Assembly: GCA_007126865.1 (NCBI GenBank)
Contig: SLAN01000047.1
Coordinates: 1 to 12,463 of the forward strand
Source: Spirochaetales bacterium
GTDB taxonomy: Bacteria > Spirochaetota > Spirochaetia > DSM-27196 > SKKC01
DNA length: 12,463 nucleotides
Direction: 5' to 3'
Made by a program: the position numbers and the translations under genes. The notes beneath the pieces are model-generated. The model ran no database searches and was not told the origin of the DNA. It saw only the letters and a program-made list of their open reading frames with translations. Of this stretch, positions 1 to 6,613 are shown in pieces; position 1 is the first letter of the stretch, and every line of letters begins with the position of its first letter.

Positions 1-1902
1 ACCTTCCGGGTCATCGTTGAGTATCGCCTCGGCTTCCGAGAGAAGTGCTCGCACCTCGTCACGAAGCGACTGAGCTTCGGCAATTCTTCGGGTCATCTCC
101 TCCATGGCGGTGTTGTACCGTGACGAAAGGTCGGCAAGTCTCGCTGAGAGCGACTCGAGCTCGAGCTTCTGTGCCTGTGCCCGTTCGCTTTCACGTATCG
201 GTTCATCCGGATCGGCAAATGCAGCTATGATCGCGTCGACCTCCTCGAGAAGTTGTGACAGACGGGGGTCCGCCGCTTCGAGTCGGTCGACGGCGAGATC
301 GGGATAGCGATAGACCAACTCGTCAGGGTCGTCGGGATCTTCCGGTTCCTCGGGAATCTGGTCGGGCGAGTCGTACGGAACTCCCTCGATCCCGATTAAC
401 TCCGCCCGCGCCAGCTCCCGTTCGAGGGAGTCGTACTCCGACTCGAACTCCCGGTTACCCGCTGCCAGATATGCGTTAGCCGCGTCGACCTGGCGGGAAG
501 CGATCTCGTCATAGAGAGCCTCAACGTACGGATCGAATCGCGCGAAGTACCGCTCGGATCGCTCTCCACCGCCTGCACGTCGGTCGAACGCAGCCTGGTA
601 TCGCGCGAGAGCATCGGAGGCGTTGTCGAAACGTTCATCCGCGGACCTCCAGACCGATTCGAGCGCCGCGAGCCCGGCGTCCGTCGCGGCGAGTGCCGGC
701 AGGTCTCTGCGCTCGCCGGCTATTGCCGCAATTGCATCGGCTGCCTCCGCTGCGACCCGGTAGGCGGTACGCTCTGCTTCCCGATCGGGAATCTCGGCCC
801 GGCCGACGGTGCCTGCAAGCTGCAAACGAGTTTCCTCGCGACGATCCTGGACCGCAAGGGCGTTTTCGCCGAGCGAAAGCAGACGCGAAGCCGCATCGTA
901 TGCCGCTCGCGCCTCATCAAACGCTTCTTCCTCCACAAAACCTTCCGCTTCCGCGATCGTTTCGTCGATTCGTTCGTCGAGATTTTCGACAACGAGGTCG
1001 AGCCGTTCCTCCACGAAGCGCCTGACTGCGGCAAACATCCCCTCTTCGCCTGCGTTTGCGCTTCGCCCGTACGCGAACCATCGGTGAAAGGTGAGATACG
1101 GATCGGGGTCGTTCAGTTCCCGGATATCACGTACTTCCGCGTCGAGCTCCCGAAAATAGCCTCCAAGGCCCGCCGAACGAAACTCACTGTCCGCGATTGT
1201 GCCGAACGAGTCGAGTAACGGTTCGACATCGGGCAGCTCCGCCTCGCGGTCGGACAGAGCTTCGACAAAGCGGGCGACCTCTTCGTCTACATCCTCGAAG
1301 CTTGCCCTGCTCTCGGAAGCTACCCGCGCAAGCTCGTCTTCCGCCGCGGTCGCCTCTTCGACGAACTCGTCCGGATAGCCGGTTTGCTCAAACTCGGGAC
1401 GGAAGAGCCCGAGCCCCCTGGCGTACTCCTGTACCGCCTCGGAATACTCACCGGCGTCCATGAGCTCGAATGCCCGGAGGCTTATTTCTTCGAATCGGTT
1501 GAGGTTGAAACGGAGCCTGACGATGTCGCGCCATTGTTCGAACTCGCGAAGCGCATCCTCGGTGGGAGCGTCGTCGAGAGCCTCCATCTCCTCAATGAGC
1601 GCATATGCGGCCTCTATGTTGTCCGGCTCATTTCGCAGCGTATCGATGAGCTGCTGCCATAGCTCGTTGTATTGTGCCCGAATCTGACGTATCCGGCGCA
1701 GCAGTCGTTCCGGCTCGTCGAAGCGATTCGGATCCTGCCGCGCGACTTCCTGAAGAATTTCCACCGCTTCGTTGTATCTGCGTTCCTCGATTAGCTCTTC
1801 GGCTGTTCGAATCGGATCCTCGCGTTGTCCGAACGGATGGACCGAGACGGTGGCGAGGAGCAGTACCGCGGAAATGGAGAGAAGCGTGACTACCGCTCGC
1901 AT
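1..1902 (-). CDS. Exported TPR/coiled-coil repeat protein, C-terminus cut by window edge
   Basis: An open frame of 634 codons runs from ATG at 1902 to base 1 without a stop, so the C-terminus lies outside the window. A good ribosome-binding site (GAAGGGA, about 5 bases upstream) supports the start. Residues 3-21 form a hydrophobic signal or anchor segment (VVTLLSISAVLLLATVSV). There is no cysteine after it, so it is not an obvious lipoprotein. Residues about 32-75 (AEELIEERRYNEAVEILQEV) look like a TPR helix pair, and a second TPR-like unit lies near FELMDAGEYSEAVQEYARGL. The rest is very rich in Glu, Ala, Arg and Asp and predicted helical. The protein is probably periplasmic or membrane-anchored and acts as a scaffold. 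It is divergent from the UPF0164 gene. I do not recognise a named orthologue. The frame is certain; the function is not. Confidence 0.85.
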   Translation of the reverse strand, partial: MRAVVTLLSISAVLLLATVSVHPFGQREDPIRTAEELIEERRYNEAVEILQEVARQDPNRFDEPERLLRRIRQIRAQYNELWQQLIDTLRNEPDNIEAAYALIEEMEALDDAPTEDALREFEQWRDIVRLRFNLNRFEEISLRAFELMDAGEYSEAVQEYARGLGLFRPEFEQTGYPDEFVEEATAAEDELARVASESRASFEDVDEEVARFVEALSDREAELPDVEPLLDSFGTIADSEFRSAGLGGYFRELDAEVRDIRELNDPDPYLTFHRWFAYGRSANAGEEGMFAAVRRFVEERLDLVVENLDERIDETIAEAEGFVEEEAFDEARAAYDAASRLLSLGENALAVQDRREETRLQLAGTVGRAEIPDREAERTAYRVAAEAADAIAAIAGERRDLPALAATDAGLAALESVWRSADERFDNASDALARYQAAFDRRAGGGERSERYFARFDPYVEALYDEIASRQVDAANAYLAAGNREFESEYDSLERELARAELIGIEGVPYDSPDQIPEEPEDPDDPDELVYRYPDLAVDRLEAADPRLSQLLEEVDAIIAAFADPDEPIRESERAQAQKLELESLSARLADLSSRYNTAMEEMTRRIAEAQSLRDEVRALLSEAEAILNDDPEG

Positions 1903-1974
1903 TCGTTCCCTTCAGGCCGATTGACCGTCGTCTCCATTTATTACATCAAGTTCCTGTATGACGATGGTACTACG

Positions 1975-2003
1975 CTTATCGACCGATCGACAACGGTCTT
2001 CAA
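1975..2003 (-). promoter_or_regulatory. Weak candidate promoter for the TPR-protein gene, with a small inverted repeat
   Basis: Reading leftward, TTGAAG (2003-1998) is followed after 17 bases by GATAAG (1980-1975). Each box matches the sigma-70 consensus at four of six positions. Transcription would begin near 1968, giving a leader of about 65 bases. The spacer carries an inverted repeat, GACCG/CGGTC at 1981-1985 and 1994-1998, that could bind a regulator. This is pattern matching only. I found no equally good promoter for the rightward UPF0164 gene; TATAGT at 2062-2067 is a possible -10 box but lacks a convincing -35. Confidence 0.3.
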
Positions 2004-2085
2004 GATCGGGTAAGAGATTCGCATACAAGAAGTTCCGGTGGATTGTACAGCGCGATTGCGTTATAGTTCGGAGCAGAGGGACGGT

Positions 2086-3447
2086 TTGAATCAAAGTCGT
2101 AAGACGAGCTGCGTGTCGATAATCCTCGCCTCCGCCGGCATACTCCTGTTCCTCGGAGGACCTGCGAGTATACACGCGGACAATTGGAGCGAGTTCTACG
2201 CCGAAGGGTCCGGACTGCTCGCGGAAAGCGACATCTGGGACTCGCTGTTCACACAAGGTGGCCGGCGTCAGACCGGTCTTACCGTCTTTCCGCTTCTCGA
2301 GATACCGCTCGGTGGCGAGAGGGAATCGATGGGCACCGCTTACACGGCGGTTGCTCGCGATCTCAGTGCGATCGAGGCAAATCCTGCGGCGACCGCTACA
2401 ATGTCGCACACCGAGCTCGGTCTGTTTCACCGCAACTACATCGCCGATACCTCAGTCGAGGGCGCCGCCTACTCGATTCGCTTCGGGGATCTCGGGATCG
2501 GAGGCGTCGCTCGTTACCTTCACGTCCCGTTCACGGGTCGTGACGACCGGGGGCGACAGACGCTCTCGGCCCGTTACTCGGAGTTGAGCGCTGCGGCGAA
2601 CATCTCCTATAACCTCTTCCGCAGTTACCGATTTCACGGGGTGAGTGTGGGAATGAATGCAAAGGTTGCACACCGGTCGGTCCCCGAAATAATCGCCCCG
2701 GATCAGTCGGCAACGTCGTTTCTGGTTGATGCCGGAGCGCTCGTGCGGTTCAATTTCCTCAAACCGTTCGCAAGTCGCGATCGCAACGCCGCCTTCGGAG
2801 TCGCTGCACGGAATTTCGGTACGCTCGCGCGCGATGAGTCGCCGCCGTCACTCGTGGCCGCCGGACTCGCCTACAGTCCGCTCCGCCCCGTTACGATCGC
2901 GCTCGACGCGGAAATGCCGATTAACCTCGCTCCCGACACCCCTTCAGCGCCGTTCGCGGTCGCCGCAGGTACCTCCATTCGGGTCACCGACTTCTTCAGT
3001 GCCGGAACCGGTGTTCGGTTGAAGGGCGGTAATCCGAGGCTGAGTCTCGGCGGCAATGTCGATTTCGATTCGGTGTCATTGACGGTGAATTATACGCTCG
3101 ACATGGTTACGCAGGTTTCAGGACCCGATAACTTCAGCATTGAAGCGCGTTTCAATTTCGGCGACCGGGGACGCGCCGAACAGCGCAGACATCTCGAGGA
3201 CCTCTACCTGGAGGGTGTCGAAGCACTTACCTCCGGTGAGCTCGAGCGAGCCGTGTCACTGCTCGAGCAGGCAGTTGAGATCGATTCCCGCTTCGAGCCG
3301 GCCGAGGAAACACTCGCGAACGCACGTCGAGCCCGAGAGCTCGAAGAGGAGATGCGTGCACTCGGCGACCTCGAAGAGCTCGATCGCGATCCCGGCGAAT
3401 TGCTTCGCGAGGACGAGGAAGAAGACAACAGCGAAACCTCCGAATGA
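2086..3447 (+). CDS. UPF0164 family outer-membrane beta-barrel protein (FadL-like) with TPR-like tail
   Basis: This 453-residue protein begins with a signal peptide (basic NQSRK, hydrophobic VSIILASAGILLFLGG, then SIHA before DNW). The next 350 or so residues alternate short polar and hydrophobic strands with many Gly, Ser and aromatic residues, as in an outer-membrane barrel. The early motif MGTAYTAVARDLSAIEANPA resembles the N-terminal region of the spirochaete UPF0164 family, which is compared with FadL long-chain fatty-acid transporters. About residues 366-415 form a TPR-like helix pair (LEGVEALTSGELERAVSLLE), followed by a very acidic tail. I chose TTG at 2086 because AGAGGG lies 5 bases upstream and translation then begins at the signal peptide. 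A GTG at 2038 would add 16 residues without a ribosome-binding site. The likely role is hydrophobic-solute uptake across the outer membrane; the substrate is unknown. It is divergent from the TPR protein, and the two may act together. Confidence 0.82.
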   Translation: MNQSRKTSCVSIILASAGILLFLGGPASIHADNWSEFYAEGSGLLAESDIWDSLFTQGGRRQTGLTVFPLLEIPLGGERESMGTAYTAVARDLSAIEANPAATATMSHTELGLFHRNYIADTSVEGAAYSIRFGDLGIGGVARYLHVPFTGRDDRGRQTLSARYSELSAAANISYNLFRSYRFHGVSVGMNAKVAHRSVPEIIAPDQSATSFLVDAGALVRFNFLKPFASRDRNAAFGVAARNFGTLARDESPPSLVAAGLAYSPLRPVTIALDAEMPINLAPDTPSAPFAVAAGTSIRVTDFFSAGTGVRLKGGNPRLSLGGNVDFDSVSLTVNYTLDMVTQVSGPDNFSIEARFNFGDRGRAEQRRHLEDLYLEGVEALTSGELERAVSLLEQAVEIDSRFEPAEETLANARRARELEEEMRALGDLEELDRDPGELLREDEEEDNSETSE

Positions 3448-3456
3448 GCGCGGAGG
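3437..3456. terminator. Hairpin at the convergent junction, possible bidirectional terminator
   Basis: CCTCCG (3437-3442) and CGGAGG (3451-3456) form a perfect six-base-pair GC-rich stem with an eight-base loop that contains the TGA stop of the UPF0164 gene. It sits in the 15-base gap between two convergent genes, where a terminator is expected. Neither strand has a clear run of T after the stem, so intrinsic termination is uncertain. Confidence 0.35.
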
Positions 3457-3462
3457 CGAGAG

Positions 3463-4317
3463 TTATGCGTTTCGGGTCGGCCGTGCGACCGCTGCGGTGC
3501 GTTCCTTGATCTGCCAGTAAAGCGCAAGCAGGGAAAGATCCACCTTACGATCGGCCACATCGCGGGTGAGCGCTCCCAAGCTTTCTCCATCACCCTGATT
3601 CAGCCAACGCTGTAGCTTCCGTCGAACCTTCAATGCCCCGGAATTCCGGAGCCGACGCTCGAGCGCGAAGAGGAGGTCTCGTTCGATCTGTCCCGGTTTC
3701 CGTCGTGTGTGCTTGGGTATGCCGGCACTGTCGATGCTGCGTCGACGCATGACGTGCAGAACCTCCTCCGGTGTTGCGCGATCGAGCTCCTGAAGCAGTT
3801 CTTCGATTTCCACGACGAGCTCACTGAACTCGAATCGGATATTATCGATATTGCGACGAAGGGCGGTTCGGCGCGAAATTGCCAAAGCTCCACGGGCATC
3901 CTTTACCGACAGCAACCCGTACACGAGTACCGAGACGAGCAGCGCTATGACCGGATAGTACACTTCGGTGAGGCCGGGAACTCCGAAAAAGAGAAACGTA
4001 CTGTACAGGGTAAGGAATGTCAGAGTCGTCCAGAAGAATCTGTTCAGGAAGCGGAGGTCGAGCGCCCAGATTCGGGCATCGTGAGTAGCTATCGAGTAGA
4101 GATGTTCGCGAAACTGTCTGATTCGTTCAACCGGCGGTTCATGACCGAACAAACCGATCGGTACGCCGGACTCGAAGACCTCGACCATACTCTGCCGTTC
4201 GCTGAACGGGTGGAGGAAAAGCGAACTGCCGTCGAGGCGATACAGATGTACGAGATAGCGTCTTCCCGCGTACCTCGGCATATTACCACGATAGTGAGCA
4301 CTTCTTCCGGCTGTCAA
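3463..4317 (-). CDS. Uncharacterised membrane protein with two transmembrane helices and helical cytoplasmic tail
   Basis: I do not recognise a family. From TTG at 4317 the protein has 284 residues. A soluble N-terminal part of about 90 residues is followed by two adjacent hydrophobic helices, about residues 94-116 (FFWTTLTFLTLYSTFLFFGV) and 119-138. A charged C-terminal region of about 145 residues follows, rich in Arg, Glu and Leu and probably helical. Both long segments are expected on the same side, most likely the cytoplasm. The TTG overlaps the TGA stop of the upstream ankyrin gene as TTGA, a classic coupling arrangement. ATG at 4281 (starting MPRYAGRR, 272 residues) is an equally fair start, and neither has a strong ribosome-binding site. 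The overlap suggests co-transcription with the XRE and ankyrin genes, so the protein may be the membrane partner of the ankyrin protein. Confidence 0.75.
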   Translation of the reverse strand: MTAGRSAHYRGNMPRYAGRRYLVHLYRLDGSSLFLHPFSERQSMVEVFESGVPIGLFGHEPPVERIRQFREHLYSIATHDARIWALDLRFLNRFFWTTLTFLTLYSTFLFFGVPGLTEVYYPVIALLVSVLVYGLLSVKDARGALAISRRTALRRNIDNIRFEFSELVVEIEELLQELDRATPEEVLHVMRRRSIDSAGIPKHTRRKPGQIERDLLFALERRLRNSGALKVRRKLQRWLNQGDGESLGALTRDVADRKVDLSLLALYWQIKERTAAVARPTRNA

Positions 4318-5228
4318 GATTGATTTGTCCGGATTAGCGCCTGTTCGACGAATTCGGAGTAGCCGAAGAGCCGAGCGTACTGGACCGCACTCATGCCGAG
4401 TTTGTCCCGGGTTTCCGGGTTCGCTCCGTTTCGTAGAAGAAGCAGTGCCGTATCCATGAACCCCTCCGAGACGGCGAGCATGAGCGCACTCTGTCCGTTA
4501 GCGTTCTGGATATCCAGGGTAGCTCCTCGTGCTATGAGCTGTCGGACGATTCCGATCTCGCCGCGGCCGGCGGCTTCCATGAGTGGAGTATTGCCTCGAT
4601 CTGCACTGATCGCGTCGGCGCTTGCGCCGTGTTCGAGCAGGAGCTCGGCAATAGCGTTTTTCTGGTGACGTATTGCGAGATTCAGTGCCGGAACACCGGA
4701 GAGATCACTCGCGTTGGGACCGATTCCGATTCGCAGGAATAGCTCGACACTCTCGAGATCTGTTTCGATAATCGAGCTTGCAAGCGATTGTTCGGTTAAA
4801 CTCTTTCCCCTGGCCAGTAGTGCCTCACGTGCGTTCATGAACTCACGGCGTCGGATTTCCTGTTCCGAACACGCGCGAATGAAGTCGAGCAGCCGTTCCC
4901 GTTCGAGAAAGACCGCCTGCGGCGATACGCACGGATGCAATCGCTCTCGCTCGGAATCCGTACGAACGAAAACGCTGAGACCGGTATTCGAACAGAGGCA
5001 GTACCCGGAGAGAAAATGGATCCAGGGAGCAGTGTGTTCGGAGATACCGGAGATGATTACAACCTGCGTGAGTGTAGTGAGTCGGTACCTGAGTCGTGCG
5101 GGCGAAAACGATTCCCATTCGCGTCCGAACTCGAACGAAGATGTCGTAATACCCGAACCACGCAAGCCGGAAATAATAGACTTTCGGTCCTCGTTTCGAT
5201 CTGAGCTGTAGAATATGCCCGTTTTCAC
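4314..5228 (-). CDS. Ankyrin-repeat protein with TIR-like N-terminal domain
   Basis: The 304-residue protein starts at GTG 5228, with GAGG seven bases upstream. Residues 1-90 read like an alternating alpha/beta domain: strand KTGIFYSS, helix EDRKSIISGLRGSG, strand TTSSFEF, then TQVVIISGISEHTAPWIHF and GLSVFV. The last two segments resemble the TIR pattern of a beta strand, serine, then W-x-x-x-E helix. At the usual catalytic glutamate the sequence has Leu73, so NAD-cleaving activity is doubtful. Residues 105-145 are helical. From about 147 there are four to five ankyrin repeats; the clearest are 178-210, 211-243 (GNTPLMEAAGRGEIGIVRQL) and 244-276 (GQSALMLAVSEGFMDTALLL). Ankyrin repeats bind proteins. 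There is no signal peptide, so it is cytoplasmic. It lies between the XRE regulator and the membrane-protein gene, probably in one operon. The ankyrin call is firm; the TIR-like call is inference. Confidence 0.85.
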   Translation of the reverse strand: MKTGIFYSSDRNEDRKSIISGLRGSGITTSSFEFGREWESFSPARLRYRLTTLTQVVIISGISEHTAPWIHFLSGYCLCSNTGLSVFVRTDSERERLHPCVSPQAVFLERERLLDFIRACSEQEIRRREFMNAREALLARGKSLTEQSLASSIIETDLESVELFLRIGIGPNASDLSGVPALNLAIRHQKNAIAELLLEHGASADAISADRGNTPLMEAAGRGEIGIVRQLIARGATLDIQNANGQSALMLAVSEGFMDTALLLLRNGANPETRDKLGMSAVQYARLFGYSEFVEQALIRTNQS

Positions 5229-5276
5229 TTCCGAACCTCAGTCGCTGGATAGATTTACGACCGATTCGATTCGGAA
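5229..5276 (-). promoter_or_regulatory. Predicted 5' hairpin next to the ankyrin gene's ribosome-binding site
   Basis: In the leftward transcript, TTCCGAA (5276-5270) can pair with TTCGGAA (5235-5229), which fills the gap between the GAGG ribosome-binding site and the GTG start at 5228. Inside, CGGTCG (5263-5258) pairs with CGACTG (5244-5239) with one G-U pair and a 13-base loop. The ribosome-binding site falls largely in the internal loop. It could limit translation of the ankyrin gene relative to the XRE gene, whose stop is 17 bases upstream. There is no T run, so it is a poor terminator candidate. Folding was done by eye. Confidence 0.35.
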
Positions 5277-5292
5277 CTTGATCGCCGGGTGT

Positions 5293-5676
5293 TCACTCGA
5301 GCATATGACGGCGAACGAGATCGTCGATGTCGTCGGTGAGTTTCGTCTTCAGTTCGGTAGCAAAGCGAGCGATCGAATCCTGCCGATCGCGAAGCTCCCA
5401 CTCCTGTTCCTCAAAGAAGAGCTCGGCGGGTCGCATTCCGAGAACTCTCGCGATCTTCCCGAGTACCGGGGCAGAGGGAAATTTGGCACCGCTCTCAATC
5501 TCGCTGATGTAATTGGGCGTTAAGTCACATTCTTCGGCCACGCGCGCCTGCGAGAAACCGAGACGACTACGCCCACGGCGCAGATTCAGTGAGAGAAGAG
5601 ACTGAACTTCGGATACCTCACGCTCCGGCGAACCTGACACGGGTGAGACTATGGGTGCACCTCCGGTTTTCGGCAA
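5293..5676 (-). CDS. XRE-family helix-turn-helix transcriptional regulator
   Basis: A 127-residue protein. Residues about 28-84 form a Cro/CI-type helix-turn-helix domain: NLRRGRSRLGFSQARVAEEC, then LTPNYISEIESGAKFPSAPV, then LGKIARVLGMRPAELFF. The key SQ...A, turn, and Y/S-IE-G features are all present. The last 40 residues are charged and helical, possibly for dimerisation. The start is uncertain. TTG at 5676 and GTG at 5640 have no suitable ribosome-binding site, while a perfect GGAGGT (5664-5659) lies six bases before an in-frame ATA (5652). All choices leave the DNA-binding domain intact. It is the first gene of a probable operon with the ankyrin and membrane-protein genes 64 bases downstream. 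A short palindrome just upstream suggests self-regulation. Confidence 0.88.
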   Translation of the reverse strand: MPKTGGAPIVSPVSGSPEREVSEVQSLLSLNLRRGRSRLGFSQARVAEECDLTPNYISEIESGAKFPSAPVLGKIARVLGMRPAELFFEEQEWELRDRQDSIARFATELKTKLTDDIDDLVRRHMLE

Positions 5677-5681
5677 CGTAC

Positions 5682-5695
5682 ATACAGCGATGTAT
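5682..5695. promoter_or_regulatory. Small palindrome, candidate XRE operator
   Basis: ATACA and TGTAT flank a GCGA spacer, and an offset pair TACAT/ATGTA overlaps it at 5679-5694. The site lies immediately upstream of the XRE gene in the 89-bp region shared with the divergent esterase. XRE repressors commonly bind such short palindromes at their own promoters. A binding role here is inferred from position and symmetry only. Confidence 0.35.
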
Positions 5696-5728
5696 AGATC
5701 ACGCTTAGAGCGACGTCCGCCAATGAGA

Positions 5729-5757
5729 TTGCCGTTCGGGCGTTGGAGCGCTATTGT
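5729..5757 (+). promoter_or_regulatory. Candidate promoter for the esterase gene
   Basis: TTGCCG (5729-5734) is followed after 17 bases by TATTGT (5752-5757); each matches consensus at four of six positions. The expected transcription start is about 5764, only two bases before the ATG at 5766. That would make the mRNA nearly leaderless, in keeping with the lack of a good Shine-Dalgarno in this short region. Modest confidence because the boxes are imperfect. Confidence 0.35.
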
Positions 5758-5765
5758 GAGCGATC

Positions 5766-6569
5766 ATGACAATGCCTCGATTCTCAGTAAAACTGCGCCC
5801 TGCTACCCTCCGGGCGGATATTGCGACCGATCCGATCTCGATACCGCGATTTCTTCCCGGTGAGCGGGAGGCCGTTCTGTTGGTACACGGTTTCACCGGA
5901 AGCCCTCACGATATGGTGTACCTCGGCGAACGGCTGAACAACCGGGGATGGACCGTCAGCATACCCCGACTGCCGGGACATGGAACCTCCGGATGCGATC
6001 TGTTGAACAGCGGTCGTCGCGATTGGCTGCGCCGCGTTATCGACGCGTATCTCGACCTGAAAAGCGAGTACCGTCGCGTGAACGTCTGTGGACTGAGTAT
6101 GGGCGGGGTGCTCGCGCTGATTCTCGCATCGTATTTTCCCGTGGACCGACTCGCGCTTGCAGCTCCGGCTCTGGAGGTGAACAACCGACCTATGTGGCTC
6201 TCGCCGATCGTCGGTCCGCTGATACCGCGTATGCCGAAAGAACCGGACCAGACGAACGAGGATAAGCCGGAGCTGCAGCATCTAACGAGGGAGTATTGGT
6301 CGTTCCAGTGGAACCGGCCGGCTGCCGAGCTCTATCGCCTCATGCGATATGCCCGGCGCCGCCTGAGGCACGTTGCATGCCCCACGCTCACAATGGTGTC
6401 CGAGAGGGACGAACTCGTGCCGATGTCGGTTACCGATCGCATTCGCAGATCTATAGGTGCCCATGAAACGCGATTCGAGGTGCTGCGCGAGAGCAGCCAC
6501 GTGCTGACAAATCACAGCGAGCGAGACCGGGTTGCTGACCTCGTACTCGAGTGGTTCGCTGACCGGTAA
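5766..6569 (+). CDS. Alpha/beta hydrolase, carboxylesterase/monoacylglycerol-lipase type
   Basis: A 267-residue serine hydrolase of the usual length for Est30-like carboxylesterases and bacterial monoacylglycerol lipases. The oxyanion-hole motif is HGFTG at 41-45. The nucleophile elbow is GLSMGG with Ser111. The acid is Asp215 in SERDELVP, and the base is His245 in ESSHVL. The motif PGHG at 70-73 and the small cap region around 140-190 fit this family. There is no signal peptide, so it should act in the cytoplasm on short- to medium-chain carboxylic or glycerol esters. The ATG at 5766 has only GAG five bases upstream; ATG at 5772 is a possible alternative. It is divergent from the XRE gene and convergent with the aldo/keto reductase. 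The fold and triad are clear; the natural substrate is not. Confidence 0.92.
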   Translation: MTMPRFSVKLRPATLRADIATDPISIPRFLPGEREAVLLVHGFTGSPHDMVYLGERLNNRGWTVSIPRLPGHGTSGCDLLNSGRRDWLRRVIDAYLDLKSEYRRVNVCGLSMGGVLALILASYFPVDRLALAAPALEVNNRPMWLSPIVGPLIPRMPKEPDQTNEDKPELQHLTREYWSFQWNRPAAELYRLMRYARRRLRHVACPTLTMVSERDELVPMSVTDRIRRSIGAHETRFEVLRESSHVLTNHSERDRVADLVLEWFADR

Positions 6570-6591
6570 CCGAAGTCCGATAAGCTCCTGA

Positions 6592-6613
6592 GGTTCACCA
6601 GCGATGGTGGACC
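6592..6613. terminator. Stem-loop between convergent esterase and aldo/keto reductase genes
   Basis: A nine-base-pair stem (6592-6600 with 6605-6613, one G-U pair) closes a GCGA tetraloop. It lies 22 bases after the esterase stop and overlaps the last codons of the aldo/keto reductase. Its position suggests termination of esterase transcription. No T run follows on either strand, so its strength as a terminator is unknown. Confidence 0.35.

Noticed and set aside
1912..2430. A 172-codon minus-strand frame upstream of the TPR-protein gene
   Set aside because: It runs through the divergent promoter region and antisense to the UPF0164 signal peptide, and it has no domain or start signal.
3709..4323. 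A 204-codon plus-strand frame opposite the two-helix membrane-protein gene
   Set aside because: The opposite strand shows clean transmembrane helices and operon overlap; this frame has neither features nor a start signal.
3463..5676. Calling the XRE/ankyrin/membrane operon an antiphage TIR defence system
   Set aside because: The TIR-like domain lacks the catalytic glutamate, no known defence gene or mobile element is nearby, and the neighbourhood is housekeeping.
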